64,000 nt of DNA, taken from NCBI RefSeq assembly GCF_020524025.1, contig NZ_JAIVKN010000001.1, forward strand, positions 124,001 to 188,000. The letters run 5' to 3'. A model generated the notes under the pieces. The model searched no databases and was not told where the DNA came from. It was given only the letters and a program-made list of their open reading frames with translations. Within the stretch, counting starts at the first letter, position 1; each line of letters begins with the position of its first letter. This stretch comes from Halobacillus litoralis. GTDB taxonomy: Bacteria > Bacillota > Bacilli > Bacillales > Halobacillaceae. Positions 25,726 through 35,353 of the stretch are shown piece by piece. The position numbers and the translations under genes were made by a program.

Positions 25726-26916
25726 ATGATTAAGACAGCTTCACCATTACAAGAGTCAGAAAGGCTCGACTGGGTTGACGCCGCCAGGGGGCTCGCAATC
25801 TTTGGGATTTTTATGGTTAATGTTCCAGCGTTTAATGCCCCTTATTTTTTATATGGGGGACAGGAAATATTCTGGGCATCTCCCTTGAGTCATACCATCC
25901 AGAACATCATTGATATTTTCTTCCAGGCGAGTTTTTACACATTGTTTTCATTTATGTTTGGCTTTGGTATTCAGATGATGAAAGACCGTCTTGTAGAAAA
26001 AGGCCTCTCGTTTCGTCCCATCATTTTTAGACGCCTTCTTGTATTAACGGGCTTTGGTCTCATCCATGCTTTTATCATCTGGCACGGAGATATTTTGTTA
26101 TCTTATGGTATGCTCGGTTTACTTCTCCTCGCGTTTTTCCACACATCTCCCAGGACTTTATTATACTGGGCTTATGGAATGCTTGCTTTTCTTGTTCTTC
26201 CCCTTACATTTTCCTTGTATATGATCCGTGATCAACTGCAGGGAATTGTTCATCGGCCGGCTATAGAACAGGCTCTTATTAATTATGGAAATGGAAACAT
26301 TTTCGATATCTGGCGGCAGAACCTCAATGATTGGGTGTATGCAAATCAGTGGGGCAACCTTCCATTTCTTGCTTTGAGTCTGCTTCCAATGTTCTTGTTC
26401 GGCATGTATATCTGTCGGAAGCGCTGGCTTCATGAACCGGGAAAACACCTTCCATCAATCCGGAAAACATGGGTGTTTACAGGGGTTTTATTTCTCCTGT
26501 TTAAAGCTTTGCCACACCTGTATGGAAGCCCCGAATGGTTCCAGCTCGCGCAGGACAGTATAGGTGGATCCGCCTCGGCAGTGTTTTATGTCTTATCTAT
26601 TACTCTATTGTACAGAACTTCATTTGGTGCGAGGATTATTCATCCTTTAACGTGGGTCGGTCGAATGTCACTGACGAACTATATTCTCCAGTCCATGGTC
26701 AGTTTTATTCTCTTTTATTCTGTAGGGTTCGGGCTTTATGGAGACGTTCCCCCGGTTGGAAGTGTGGCAATCGTTGTTGTCTTCTACAGTTTGCAGATGT
26801 TCTTAAGCAGAATCTGGTTGAAGCAATTCCGCTTTGGACCTTTAGAGTGGTTGTGGCGCACGTTGACATATGGCAGAAGGCAGCCATTAAAACGCCGTAG
26901 TAAGGCTGTTTCATAA
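25726..26916 (+). CDS. DUF418 (YeiB-type) multi-pass membrane protein
   Basis: 396 residues with about nine to ten membrane segments. The N-terminal motif RLDWVDAARGLAIFGIFMVN and the C-terminal DUF418 signature LTWVGRMSLTNYILQSM identify the family, which includes B. subtilis YxaH and YrkO. AGAGGAGG precedes the start. The substrate is unknown; the fold is related to membrane acyltransferases (family knowledge, not shown here). It is divergent from gerP and precedes the DUF2157 gene by 18 bases. Confidence 0.85.
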   Translation: MIKTASPLQESERLDWVDAARGLAIFGIFMVNVPAFNAPYFLYGGQEIFWASPLSHTIQNIIDIFFQASFYTLFSFMFGFGIQMMKDRLVEKGLSFRPIIFRRLLVLTGFGLIHAFIIWHGDILLSYGMLGLLLLAFFHTSPRTLLYWAYGMLAFLVLPLTFSLYMIRDQLQGIVHRPAIEQALINYGNGNIFDIWRQNLNDWVYANQWGNLPFLALSLLPMFLFGMYICRKRWLHEPGKHLPSIRKTWVFTGVLFLLFKALPHLYGSPEWFQLAQDSIGGSASAVFYVLSITLLYRTSFGARIIHPLTWVGRMSLTNYILQSMVSFILFYSVGFGLYGDVPPVGSVAIVVVFYSLQMFLSRIWLKQFRFGPLEWLWRTLTYGRRQPLKRRSKAVS

Positions 26917-26934
26917 GAGAAGGGGGCAGAGGTT

Positions 26935-28134
26935 TTGAATCGTGATCAACTCATAAAAGAAAGTAAGAAATGGGTGGAAGAGGCGATTATCAGTGATGCC
27001 CAGCGCGAACTGCTGATCGAACGATATCCAAAAAAACAAAATAAACCGCTGCTTTTGACGTTTGCGGCAATTTTCATCGGCCTCGGATTTTTAACGTTTA
27101 TTGCTTCAAACTGGTCCTACCTGACAGATTTAGGGAGAATGGGAATCCTGCTGACCTCTTTAACGGGGTTTTATTTGGGAGGAGACTGGGTCTATAGAAA
27201 GCGTTCTAAGCGTGTAGGAATTAGTTTAATTCTTATTGCCCTGCTTGTGTTCGGTTCCAGTATATTTTTGATTGGCCAGATGTACCACTATACATCCTTT
27301 AGTGCCTTTCCATTTCTTTTATGGTCTATTGCTGGATTTGTCTTGTACATTTTCTTTAAAGACACAACATTTTTTTATACGACCATTGCCATCATTTCAG
27401 CCGGGCAGATATACAGCGCACTGGTTTACCAGAGCTTTCATGTGTGGATGAGTCTATTATTCATTGCTGGACTGGGCTGGATTATGGTGAAGAAAAACAC
27501 ATATCCTCAGCGGCTGGTCTTTGGAACTGGGTATATACTTCAGGTCATTCTTCTTGTTTTAAGTGAGGGAATTCCCTATTACTGGCTGTTAACCTTCTTC
27601 CTGCTTCTCTATATCATTGATGATTACGTTATTGAGAAAGGGAAAACACATGTATTTAAAACCATTAGTATTTTCTCTGTTTTTATTTTGCTTACATTTC
27701 AGGTATTCTTTCTTGGCGATGACTATGTTGGAGAATTGACGGAGTCCTCCTTGTACTTTTTTCTGGTGTGGGCTGCTTTGTTTGTTTTTGCCGTTATTCG
27801 GTCAGCGCTCAGTTCAACAAACTATTATTGGATTGACCTTCTGCTTTTTGTCCCTGTGTTTCGTTTTGGGTTTGGAGACCTGCTTTCTTTAATTCTCTTA
27901 TTTATGTATGCCCTGCTATGGCTTATTTCCGGCTATCAGCAGGAAGTGGCTCGCTGGGTGAACAAAGGAACGTTCGTTTTTCTGATCACGACTTTTATCG
28001 CTTACTTTCAACTGGCCTGGGATTTTATGGATCGATCTTTGTTCTTCTTTGTGGGCGGAGTTATGCTGTTTGCTCTCAGTTATTTTCTTGAGAAGAAAAG
28101 ACGGACCATCTATAAAGGAGGCGGGGAGAAGTGA
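26935..28134 (+). CDS. DUF2157 membrane protein
   Basis: 399 residues with a soluble N-terminal helical segment (about 1-45, the DUF2157 region) followed by about 11 membrane spans starting at LLLTFAAIFIGLGFLTF. TTG start with AAGGGGG nine bases upstream. Its stop overlaps the GTG start of the GDYXXLXY gene, and these two families are commonly paired, so they probably form one complex. Function unknown. Confidence 0.82.
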   Translation: MNRDQLIKESKKWVEEAIISDAQRELLIERYPKKQNKPLLLTFAAIFIGLGFLTFIASNWSYLTDLGRMGILLTSLTGFYLGGDWVYRKRSKRVGISLILIALLVFGSSIFLIGQMYHYTSFSAFPFLLWSIAGFVLYIFFKDTTFFYTTIAIISAGQIYSALVYQSFHVWMSLLFIAGLGWIMVKKNTYPQRLVFGTGYILQVILLVLSEGIPYYWLLTFFLLLYIIDDYVIEKGKTHVFKTISIFSVFILLTFQVFFLGDDYVGELTESSLYFFLVWAALFVFAVIRSALSSTNYYWIDLLLFVPVFRFGFGDLLSLILLFMYALLWLISGYQQEVARWVNKGTFVFLITTFIAYFQLAWDFMDRSLFFFVGGVMLFALSYFLEKKRRTIYKGGGEK

Positions 28135-28634
28135 AGAAAAACAAATGGTTTTATGGGTTTGTCCTTCTCCAGGTGTTCTTTCTAATCTTAATGTCCGTAT
28201 CCTACTATGCCATGGATATATTCGGAGAGACCATTACATTGAAAACAGTTCCTGTTGATCCAAGAGATCCTTTTTATGGGGACTATATTACGCTGGAATA
28301 TGAAATTGAACAAATACCCAAGGAAAAGTGGGCCGTTGAGAAGCCGCTTACCAGAGGAGAAAAGGTCTTTCTTTTGCTTGAGAAAAGTGAATCAGAAGTC
28401 TATGAGCTTGTGAGAGCTTCTACTATATGGCCGGACGCTTCAAACGCTCAAGTGGTTCTGTCTTCTAAATATCGCTGGTCGGACTCTTCAACTGCTCAAT
28501 ATCAAGTGGATATCGGTTTAGATCGTTTTTATATTGAAGAGAATTCCGGGGCTTTATGGGAACAGAGGAAAGAGAGGGTGGCAGAAATCGTGCTGGCTCC
28601 GTGGAAGCAGAAGAAAATCGTTACAGTAAAATAA
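28131..28634 (+). CDS. GDYXXLXY-domain membrane-anchored protein
   Basis: 167 residues. One N-terminal membrane helix (about 6-27), then an extracytoplasmic domain with PVDPRDPFYGDYITLEYEI, the motif that names the family. GTG start within the DUF2157 stop (four-base overlap). Coupled translation with the DUF2157 protein suggests joint assembly in the membrane. No known activity. Confidence 0.85.
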   Translation: MKKNKWFYGFVLLQVFFLILMSVSYYAMDIFGETITLKTVPVDPRDPFYGDYITLEYEIEQIPKEKWAVEKPLTRGEKVFLLLEKSESEVYELVRASTIWPDASNAQVVLSSKYRWSDSSTAQYQVDIGLDRFYIEENSGALWEQRKERVAEIVLAPWKQKKIVTVK

Positions 28635-28691
28635 GTGTACCTTTCTTTCTTCTGCCTTCTTTTTTACAGCAGTTATCTAAGGATGCATATA

Positions 28692-28731
28692 AAAAAAGTG
28701 CCGGATCTCTTCATGAGATCCGGCACTTTTT
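28692..28731. terminator. strong bidirectional terminator
   Basis: 15-bp perfect stem AAAGTGCCGGATCTC / GAGATCCGGCACTTT with A- and T-rich flanks, between convergent genes. Confidence 0.9.
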
Positions 28732-28739
28732 ATGGGTCT

Positions 28740-29939
28740 CTATTCACTTAAGACATGTTTAATTTGATGAATCGCCCAATCCAGATCATCTTTTTTAATA
28801 ACTAAAGGAGGAGCGAAACGGATGACATTTTCATGCGTCTCTTTACACAGCAGGCCTTTTTCTTTAAGAGCCTCGCAATACTTTCGGGCAGGCTCTGTCA
28901 TTTCTACACCGATAAATAACCCTTTTCCCCGCACTTCTTTAATTTTAGGATTATTAATAGACTTCAGCTCCTGCATCATATAGGTGCCTAATTCAAGAGA
29001 GCGCCCAGGGAGATTTTCTTCTTCAAGTACCTCAAGAGATGCGACGGAAACAGCACAGGCGAGTGGGTTTCCTCCAAAGGTTGAACCATGTGAACCCGGG
29101 TTAAACACCCCTAGTATATCTCTGTTGGCTACTACGCAGGAAATTGGAAATACACCGCCGCCTAATGCTTTCCCGAGGATAAGCATATCAGGACTGACAC
29201 CCTCCCAGTCGCAGGCAAACATCTTACCACTGCGGCCAAGGCCGGCTTGAATTTCATCTGCAATAAAGAGAACATTTTCTTTATTACATAGGTCATAAGC
29301 CTCTTTAAGGAATCCTTCAGGAGGCATAACAATACCTGCCTCTCCCTGAATCGGCTCTAAAAGAAAAGCGGCCGTGTTGTCCGTGATGGCTTCTTTTAAG
29401 GCTTCTATGTCGCCGTAGGGAACAAGCTTTATTCCTGGAAGCATAGGACCGAAACCTCGTTTGTATTCCTTCTCTGAAGAAAGAGATACCGCAGACATCG
29501 TACGTCCGTGAAAGTTTCCTGTACATGCAATAATCTCTGCTTTATTATCTTCGACTTTTTTGACATCATACGCCCAGCGACGTGCGGCCTTAATGGCTGT
29601 TTCTACTGCTTCAGCCCCCGTGTTCATAGGAAGAGCCATTTCTTTATTTGTTATCTTACAAATCTTTTCATACCAAGGACCAAGCTGGTCATTATGAAAA
29701 GCTCGTGAAGTCAAAGTCACACGGTTCGCCTGGTCATTCAGCGCCTGAATAATTTTTGGATGACGATGTCCCTGATTCACGGCAGAGTAAGCGCTTAACA
29801 TATCCATGTAGCGTTTTCCTTCCGGATCTTCCACCCAGACACCCTCCGCTTTAGCGATGACAATCGGAAGCGGGTGGTAATTCTTCGCCCCGTACTCCTG
29901 GGTTTGGTCGATAATGTTTTGACTGCTTATGACAGACAT
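28740..29939 (-). CDS. rocD: ornithine aminotransferase
   Basis: 399 residues from the ATG at 29939 (GGGAGGGG seven bases upstream; longer frames start at non-homologous sequence). PLP-dependent transfer of the delta-amino group of ornithine to 2-oxoglutarate, giving glutamate semialdehyde. Visible are the NTGAEAVE phosphate-binding segment, the DEIQAGLGR aspartate motif and the PLP lysine in ILGKALGGG. It is isolated from other roc genes. No sigma-54 (-12/-24) promoter was seen; a TATAAT with a poor -35 lies upstream, so RocR/SigL control as in B. subtilis is not supported here. Confidence 0.96.
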   Translation of the reverse strand: MSVISSQNIIDQTQEYGAKNYHPLPIVIAKAEGVWVEDPEGKRYMDMLSAYSAVNQGHRHPKIIQALNDQANRVTLTSRAFHNDQLGPWYEKICKITNKEMALPMNTGAEAVETAIKAARRWAYDVKKVEDNKAEIIACTGNFHGRTMSAVSLSSEKEYKRGFGPMLPGIKLVPYGDIEALKEAITDNTAAFLLEPIQGEAGIVMPPEGFLKEAYDLCNKENVLFIADEIQAGLGRSGKMFACDWEGVSPDMLILGKALGGGVFPISCVVANRDILGVFNPGSHGSTFGGNPLACAVSVASLEVLEEENLPGRSLELGTYMMQELKSINNPKIKEVRGKGLFIGVEMTEPARKYCEALKEKGLLCKETHENVIRFAPPLVIKKDDLDWAIHQIKHVLSE

Positions 29940-30098
29940 GTGATCCCCTCCCATTTCATTTAAATCTCCCATCATTATAACAGGTTATGTGTGATTTTTC
30001 TTATTATTGAAAAAATATTGAAAGTATCATTTTAATAGGAATCTTGTAATCAATCATGGTATCATATCGTTAGATTCATATGAAAAGGAGGAGAAACT

Positions 30099-30458
30099 AT
30101 GGCGCACTTACATATTACTTCCTGGGTAATCGCTTTCGTCCTTGTTGGACTTGTGACAACGTTCTCCCGTAACGGAAATGAAAAAGCAGCGAAGATCTCT
30201 CACATGATTCTTCGTCTATTCTACCTGCTTATTTTATATTCGGGAGGCTCATTGTTTGCCAGCTATTCAGAGTACGGGGCGCTGATTATTATTAAGGTGC
30301 TTGTTGGACTTTGGGCTATTGCTTCAATGGAAATGGTTGCCATTAAGTACAAGAAGAAGAAGCCGGCAGCTGCCTGGTGGGGTCAATTGCTTGTGGCAGG
30401 TGTCATTGCTATTATTCTAGGATTTGGTTTCTTAGGCGCAGGAATTCTGCCTGCATAA
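30099..30458 (+). CDS. yisL: YisL family membrane protein (DUF1516)
   Basis: 119 residues with four membrane segments and the N-terminus MAHLHITSWVIAF, characteristic of YisL (UPF0344). The HMILRLFYLLIL segment is also conserved. AAGGAGGAG precedes the start. Function unknown. In B. subtilis yisL likewise precedes asnO. Confidence 0.9.
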   Translation: MAHLHITSWVIAFVLVGLVTTFSRNGNEKAAKISHMILRLFYLLILYSGGSLFASYSEYGALIIIKVLVGLWAIASMEMVAIKYKKKKPAAAWWGQLLVAGVIAIILGFGFLGAGILPA

Positions 30459-30460
30459 AA

Positions 30461-30500
30461 ATAACGCTGCATGCGATGATCGCATGCAGCGTTTTATTTT
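30461..30500 (+). terminator. intrinsic terminator of yisL
   Basis: Near-continuous palindrome ACGCTGCATGCGAT / ATCGCATGCAGCGT, then TTTTATTTTTT. Confidence 0.88.
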
Positions 30501-30569
30501 TTGAAAAGGGGGCTTTTTATCTGTCAATGACCTGTTACTTGGGGGGTAACATTGATCAGTCTAATCACC

Positions 30570-30589
30570 TATAATGATAATCATTATCA
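30570..30589 (+). promoter_or_regulatory. Fur box upstream of asnO
   Basis: TGATAATCATTATCA (30575-30589) is a perfect Bacillus 7-1-7 Fur box; extended to 19 bases it matches GATAATGATAATCATTATC at 18 positions. It overlaps a TATAAT (30570-30575), the normal layout for iron-dependent repression. Confidence 0.8.
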
Positions 30590-30721
30590 ATGGATAAGTC
30601 AACACATGGATTTGTTTTTCATAACTAAAATAAGGCGGTCATATAGTGAGTCATGATGGTTTTTTATTGTAAATGCTGCCCGTGGCAGGCGCATTTGTTA
30701 TGAAAAGGATGGTGAGGCACG

Positions 30722-32563
30722 ATGTGTGGAATTGTGGGATGGATTGATGCGGCATATAAAGAAGAGGAAAAGGCTTCCATATTGGATCGGATGGCAGCTA
30801 CATTGCAGCACCGGGGGCCCGATGATTATCAGAAATGGATAGGTGGACCTGCAGCTTTTGGTCACCAACGGCTGATTGTAGTAGATCCCGCGGGTGGAAA
30901 ACAGCCCATGATCCGAAAGGCTCGAGATGAAGAGTTCATTTTGTGTTATAACGGGGAACTTTACAATACAGATGATGTTCGTGATAAATTGAAAGCCAAA
31001 GGATGGAGCTTTTCCTCTCATTCGGATACAGAAGTGGTGCTTGTCAGCTACATGGAATGGGGGAGTGCGTGCGTTGAAGAATTAAATGGCATCTTTGCTT
31101 TCAGTGTTTGGGAAAAGAACCGGAAGCGCTTGTTTTTGGCACGCGACCGCCTTGGGGTGAAGCCGCTTTTTTATAGTGATCGAGGGCAGGGAATAATGTT
31201 TGCTTCAGAAATGAAAGCGATTCTTGCTCATCCCGACGTGAAGCCTTCTGTCGACAAAGATGGTGTTCATGAGATTTTATCACTCGGACCTTCGCGAACT
31301 CCCGGGCAGGGCATATTTAAAGAGCTTTTTGAGATAAGACCGGGACATCGGGCAGTTTGGGAGAATGGCAGAATGTCCATTGACCGGTATTGGAATGTGA
31401 AGAGTAAACCTCATGAAGATACCTTTGATGAAACGGTAGCTAGAGTGCGCGAACTTTTTATGGACGCATCCCAACGTCAGCTCGTATCAGATGTTAAGCT
31501 CGGTACATTTTTATCTGGCGGGGTAGATTCAAGTGCGATTACAGCGGTGGCTGCTGAAAAATATAAACAAGATCAGCTAGGAACGCTGCAGACATTTTCT
31601 ATTGATTATAAGGATCAGGAAAAGTATTTTAAAAAGAATGCATTTCAACCAGATCGAGATGAAGCATTTATTAAACTTGTAAGCGATCAGAATAAAACTC
31701 ACCACTTGATAAAAGAAGCAAGCACCGAGGATTTAGTCAGTCGTCTGAAACGGGCTGTCGAGCTTAGGGATCTACCGGGGATGGCAGATGTGGACTCTTC
31801 TTTATTATGGTTTTGTGAGGAGATTAAAAACCATGTCACTGTTGCTTTATCTGGTGAATGCGCAGATGAAATTTTTGGGGGATATCCATGGTTCTATCGT
31901 AAAGAAGATAAGGAAAGAAAAGGTTTCCCTTGGATCCGATCCCTTCACGAACGGACGACATTAGTCAGAGATGATATTAAGGGTGATATTGATATTGAAT
32001 GGTATATGCTGAAGCGTTACCAGGAAACAGTAGATGAAACGCCACTGCTTGCAGGTGAAAATGAAGATGCGAAAAGACACCGGCAGATGTCCTACTTAAA
32101 TATGAACTGGTTCATGCAGACCTTACTTGAGAGAAAAGATCGCATGAGTATGGGGGCAAGTCTTGAGGTACGTGTACCTTTTAGCGATCACCGGCTTGTA
32201 GAATACGTGTGGAATGTACCTTGGAGTATGAAGTTTTATAATAATCAGGAGAAAGGACTGCTTCGTCAAGCGCTGCGGGGCATTCTTCCAGATAAAGTGC
32301 TGTTTCGTAAGAAGAATCCTTATCCTAAGACTTTCCACCCTGATTACACGAAGGCTGTGTGTATGTGGATGGATGAAATATTGGGGGATGCGGATGCCCC
32401 GATATTTACTATTTTTGATCGGGGTCAAGTGAGAAAGTTGAATCATTCAGAGGGGAAATCTATTGACACTCCTTGGTTTGGTCAATTAATGACAGGCCCG
32501 CAGTTAATCGCTCATCTCTGCCAGATGGACCATTGGATGAGAACATATAAAGTAGAACTATAG
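30722..32563 (+). CDS. asnO: glutamine-hydrolysing asparagine synthetase
   Basis: 613 residues, matching B. subtilis AsnO (614). Cys2 is the glutaminase nucleophile after removal of Met1; RGPDD and YNGELYN follow in the N-terminal glutaminase domain (1-190). The synthetase domain carries the ATP pyrophosphatase loop LSGGVDSSAI near 264 and SGECADEIFGGY near 378. It converts aspartate plus glutamine plus ATP to asparagine. In B. subtilis asnO is sporulation-linked. Here a Fur box lies 130 bases upstream, which is not what I know for asparagine synthetases. A short hairpin (30671-30696) is present in the leader. Confidence 0.95.
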   Translation: MCGIVGWIDAAYKEEEKASILDRMAATLQHRGPDDYQKWIGGPAAFGHQRLIVVDPAGGKQPMIRKARDEEFILCYNGELYNTDDVRDKLKAKGWSFSSHSDTEVVLVSYMEWGSACVEELNGIFAFSVWEKNRKRLFLARDRLGVKPLFYSDRGQGIMFASEMKAILAHPDVKPSVDKDGVHEILSLGPSRTPGQGIFKELFEIRPGHRAVWENGRMSIDRYWNVKSKPHEDTFDETVARVRELFMDASQRQLVSDVKLGTFLSGGVDSSAITAVAAEKYKQDQLGTLQTFSIDYKDQEKYFKKNAFQPDRDEAFIKLVSDQNKTHHLIKEASTEDLVSRLKRAVELRDLPGMADVDSSLLWFCEEIKNHVTVALSGECADEIFGGYPWFYRKEDKERKGFPWIRSLHERTTLVRDDIKGDIDIEWYMLKRYQETVDETPLLAGENEDAKRHRQMSYLNMNWFMQTLLERKDRMSMGASLEVRVPFSDHRLVEYVWNVPWSMKFYNNQEKGLLRQALRGILPDKVLFRKKNPYPKTFHPDYTKAVCMWMDEILGDADAPIFTIFDRGQVRKLNHSEGKSIDTPWFGQLMTGPQLIAHLCQMDHWMRTYKVEL

Positions 32564-32566
32564 ACC

Positions 32567-32591
32567 GCCGCCTTAAAGGGCGGCTTTTTTT
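32567..32591 (+). terminator. intrinsic terminator of asnO
   Basis: GCCGCC / GGCGGC stem with a small A-rich loop and seven T. Confidence 0.85.
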
Positions 32592-32665
32592 ATGAATCTA
32601 TTATGTACGGGAAACATCTATTCGTCCCTTTGTTATGAACACTTTGTGTCTCCTTCTCAGAGTAA

Positions 32666-32693
32666 TTGACGGAGCATAGGCGAAAGAGATACT
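32666..32693 (+). promoter_or_regulatory. promoter of the GH13-like gene
   Basis: TTGACG, a 16-base spacer, then GATACT, 37 bases before the start codon. Confidence 0.5.
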
Positions 32694-32730
32694 CTAGGAT
32701 AAGAAGGATGAGAAAGAAGGAGGACGGAAC

Positions 32731-34143
32731 ATGAGAAAGGCAGCCATCGTGTTTATGGTCATTCCGTTTCTTTTTTTAAGCAGCCTGTCTATAAGTGCAG
32801 CTGAAAGAGAAGAACGCAAATGGCAGGATGAAAGCATTTATTATATTGTAGTTGACCGCTTTATGAATGGAGAAATGAGCAATAACCAAGAGGCTGACTT
32901 GGATGATCCAAAAGCTTATCATGGCGGGGATTTAGCAGGAATTATTGATCAGTTGGATTACATAAAGGAAATGGGATTTACAGCAATTCAGCTCTCGCCG
33001 ATTATGCAGAATGGTGAAAAAGGATTTCATGGGCTCTGGGTGACAGATTTTCAGGCAGTAGAAGGTCACTTTGGCACCCTGAAGGAAGCGCGCCAATTGG
33101 TAAAGAAGGCGCATGAACAGGACTTGAAGGTTATTTTTGACCTTCCTGTCAGTTTTACGGGAGAGGAGCATCCTTGGACCAGCGATGAGGGGAAGACTGA
33201 CTGGTTTACTTCTGAAAACGTGAACAGTGAACTCCCTTGGTTGAAGAATCTTCCACAGATGAACCTCTCGAATCAAGAGGTGCAGGAATATTTTCTCGAA
33301 ACTATGAACTTCTGGATAGATGAAACAGGTGCCGATGGTTTTCGACTGCTCTCAACTTCCGATGCAGGTGAAGAGATGACTTCTATTAATCAGGATTCCT
33401 TTGTATTTTCTGAAGATATAACAAGTGAATCTTTGTTTCTGTCCTCGTCACGGGAAGCATTTAAGGCAGCTGGTAAATCTCTGGATGGCCTTGTGAAAGA
33501 TATTAATCATCAAAGTGTCCACAAGTTGGATGGGTATGAGGTGGAGCGTTTCACTCATTTGGCCGTAGTGGAGGGTCAGAATCCAATTACGAGGTGGAAG
33601 CTGGCGCTGACTTATTTGTTTACAACCCCGGGGATCCCGCAGCTGTATTACGGGTCTGAGATACCGATGGATGATGGGGGAAATCTTGAGGACTTACCGA
33701 TGATGAATTTTAAAGCAGGCGATGAAGGACTGAAGAAGCGGGTAGAGAAGCTGCTCTCTATAAGGGAACAATTCCCTGCCTTAACACGGGGAGAATATAA
33801 GTCGTTGTATAACAAAGAAGGGCTGGCTGTTTTCGAGAGAACATACGAAGATCAGACCATTATCATCGCTATTAATAATGCGGAAGAAACAAAGTCTATG
33901 GAGCTTAAAGGTTTAGATGATGACCTTCAGTTGAGAGGTTTGCTGCAAGATGGACTTGTACGGCAGCAAGGGGAAGGGACATACAAACTTGGTATGGAGC
34001 GTGAGACGGCTGATGTGTTTGTGATTGAATCCAACAGTGGCTACAATTGGTTGTTCATCGGATTTGTCGGTGGAGTGCTTGCTTTATTTGTCACCGCTGT
34101 TATTGTTATCAGTTTAAGGAGCCGGCGTGACGTAGATCAGTAA
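32731..34143 (+). CDS. membrane-anchored GH13 (alpha-amylase family) protein, probably catalytically inactive
   Basis: 470 residues: signal peptide (1-23), GH13 barrel (about 30-345), beta-sandwich domain C, and a C-terminal membrane helix (about 445-462) with a basic cytoplasmic tail. The fold is clear from IYYIVVDRFMNG, YHGGDLAGI and PGIPQLYYGSEIP. The catalytic regions are altered: region I reads DLPVSF (137-142; NH replaced by SF), region II reads GFRLL (203-207; the nucleophile Asp position is Leu), and region IV reads LDGYEVERF (266-274; NHD replaced by GYE). The reading frame is open and well formed, so this looks like a maintained pseudoenzyme rather than a decayed gene. It may bind glucan or act as a surface scaffold (inference). 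Confidence 0.85.
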   Translation: MRKAAIVFMVIPFLFLSSLSISAAEREERKWQDESIYYIVVDRFMNGEMSNNQEADLDDPKAYHGGDLAGIIDQLDYIKEMGFTAIQLSPIMQNGEKGFHGLWVTDFQAVEGHFGTLKEARQLVKKAHEQDLKVIFDLPVSFTGEEHPWTSDEGKTDWFTSENVNSELPWLKNLPQMNLSNQEVQEYFLETMNFWIDETGADGFRLLSTSDAGEEMTSINQDSFVFSEDITSESLFLSSSREAFKAAGKSLDGLVKDINHQSVHKLDGYEVERFTHLAVVEGQNPITRWKLALTYLFTTPGIPQLYYGSEIPMDDGGNLEDLPMMNFKAGDEGLKKRVEKLLSIREQFPALTRGEYKSLYNKEGLAVFERTYEDQTIIIAINNAEETKSMELKGLDDDLQLRGLLQDGLVRQQGEGTYKLGMERETADVFVIESNSGYNWLFIGFVGGVLALFVTAVIVISLRSRRDVDQ

Positions 34144-34161
34144 ATTTAAAATCTTCAGCAG

Positions 34162-34208
34162 GAAAAAAAGGACCGTTTTTCAATTCTAACTGAAAAACGG
34201 TCCTTTCT
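34162..34208. terminator. bidirectional terminator
   Basis: 16-bp stem AAAGGACCGTTTTTCA / TGAAAAACGGTCCTTT with an 8-base loop; the minus-strand copy is followed by seven T. Confidence 0.88.
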
Positions 34209-34309
34209 GCTTCGTACCAACCTTAAAGAAAGGGAACAGGATGGAGGGCGCTTGTATTTCAACAATTATCTGAAACTAGGGGACTAGGGCTGCCCGTATA
34301 AGGGAATGT

Positions 34310-35170
34310 CTATTTATAAGCAGCGTTAAGGAAAAACAAGGCAATGGTTCCAGGGCCTGAATGGGCACCGATGGTTGCTCCTACATAATCGATATGGATG
34401 TCATCTATCCCATACTGGTCCTTGATCATCTCACCTAACTGTTCCGCCCGCTCATAATCATCACCGTGACTGATTGCGATCCTCTGGTTTTTTAAGTCAG
34501 TGCCTCGTTCGTCCATGACTTCAATCATCCGTTTTAGCACTTTTTTTGATCCTCTTATTTTTTCAAGAGGGATGAGTCTGCCGTCCTCCATATGTAGCAG
34601 GGGTTTGATTTTCAACATTCCCCCGACAAAGGCCGCAGTCCGGCTGACCCTTCCTCCGCGCTGAAGGTATTCCAGGTCATCTACGGTGAAAATGTGTTCC
34701 ATGTGTTCGGCGTGATAGGCCCCGAGCTGCATGATTTCTTCATAACTTCCGTTTTCTTTTGCTAGTTCTGCTGCTCTTAATACAATTAGTCCATATCCAA
34801 GGGAAGCTGCCTTTGTATCAATCACGGCAAATTGAGCGTCTTTGTATTCTTCTTTCACTTCGTTCTCAATCATTTTTGCTGTCTGATAGGTTCCTGAAAG
34901 CTCGGAAGAAAAAGCGAAGTAAATGAAGGGCTGGCCTTTTTGAGCATATTCTGTAAATGTTTCACGGAAAGCCTGGGGAGAAACTTGAGCGGTTTTAATT
35001 GTTTCTCCATCTCTTAAACGTTCGTAAACTTCTTTCGGTGTAATGGACTGACCATCTTCGTATTCTTCTGTATTTATAATGACTTTAAGTGGAAGGGATT
35101 GAATCGAGAGTTTATCTAACGTTTCCTGATTCAAATCACTTGCTGAATCACACAATATTTTTATAGTCAT
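34310..35170 (-). CDS. DegV family fatty-acid-binding protein (YitS-like)
   Basis: 286 residues from the ATG at 35170 (AAGGGG six bases upstream; a closer upstream ATG abuts the RBS). DegV fold: TIKILCDSASDL at the N-terminus, the SSELSGTYQTA lipid-binding segment, the GGRVSRTAAFVGG motif and the C-terminal IGAHSGPGTIALFF. DegV/FakB proteins hold a fatty acid and present it to a kinase (established for FakB). In B. subtilis the syntenic gene before yitT is yitS, a DegV member. It is convergent with the GH13-like gene. Confidence 0.9.
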   Translation of the reverse strand: MTIKILCDSASDLNQETLDKLSIQSLPLKVIINTEEYEDGQSITPKEVYERLRDGETIKTAQVSPQAFRETFTEYAQKGQPFIYFAFSSELSGTYQTAKMIENEVKEEYKDAQFAVIDTKAASLGYGLIVLRAAELAKENGSYEEIMQLGAYHAEHMEHIFTVDDLEYLQRGGRVSRTAAFVGGMLKIKPLLHMEDGRLIPLEKIRGSKKVLKRMIEVMDERGTDLKNQRIAISHGDDYERAEQLGEMIKDQYGIDDIHIDYVGATIGAHSGPGTIALFFLNAAYK

Positions 35171-35353
35171 TGGCATCCCCTTCTATTTTTGAAATGTACT
35201 TTTAGTTTAGGCACAATCTATAGGATAGTCAAAAATAAATGAATGTCCAATCATTTTACGACAAAACTTTACATGTTTCCCTTAGCAATGACTTGATTTT
35301 GCCAACGCCCGGTGATAAAAATGAATAGATGATATAGGTGAGGAGGTTGTTTT

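Noticed and set aside
29940-30098. Sigma-54/RocR promoter for rocD
   Set aside because: No TGGCAC-N5-TTGCA element on the minus strand.
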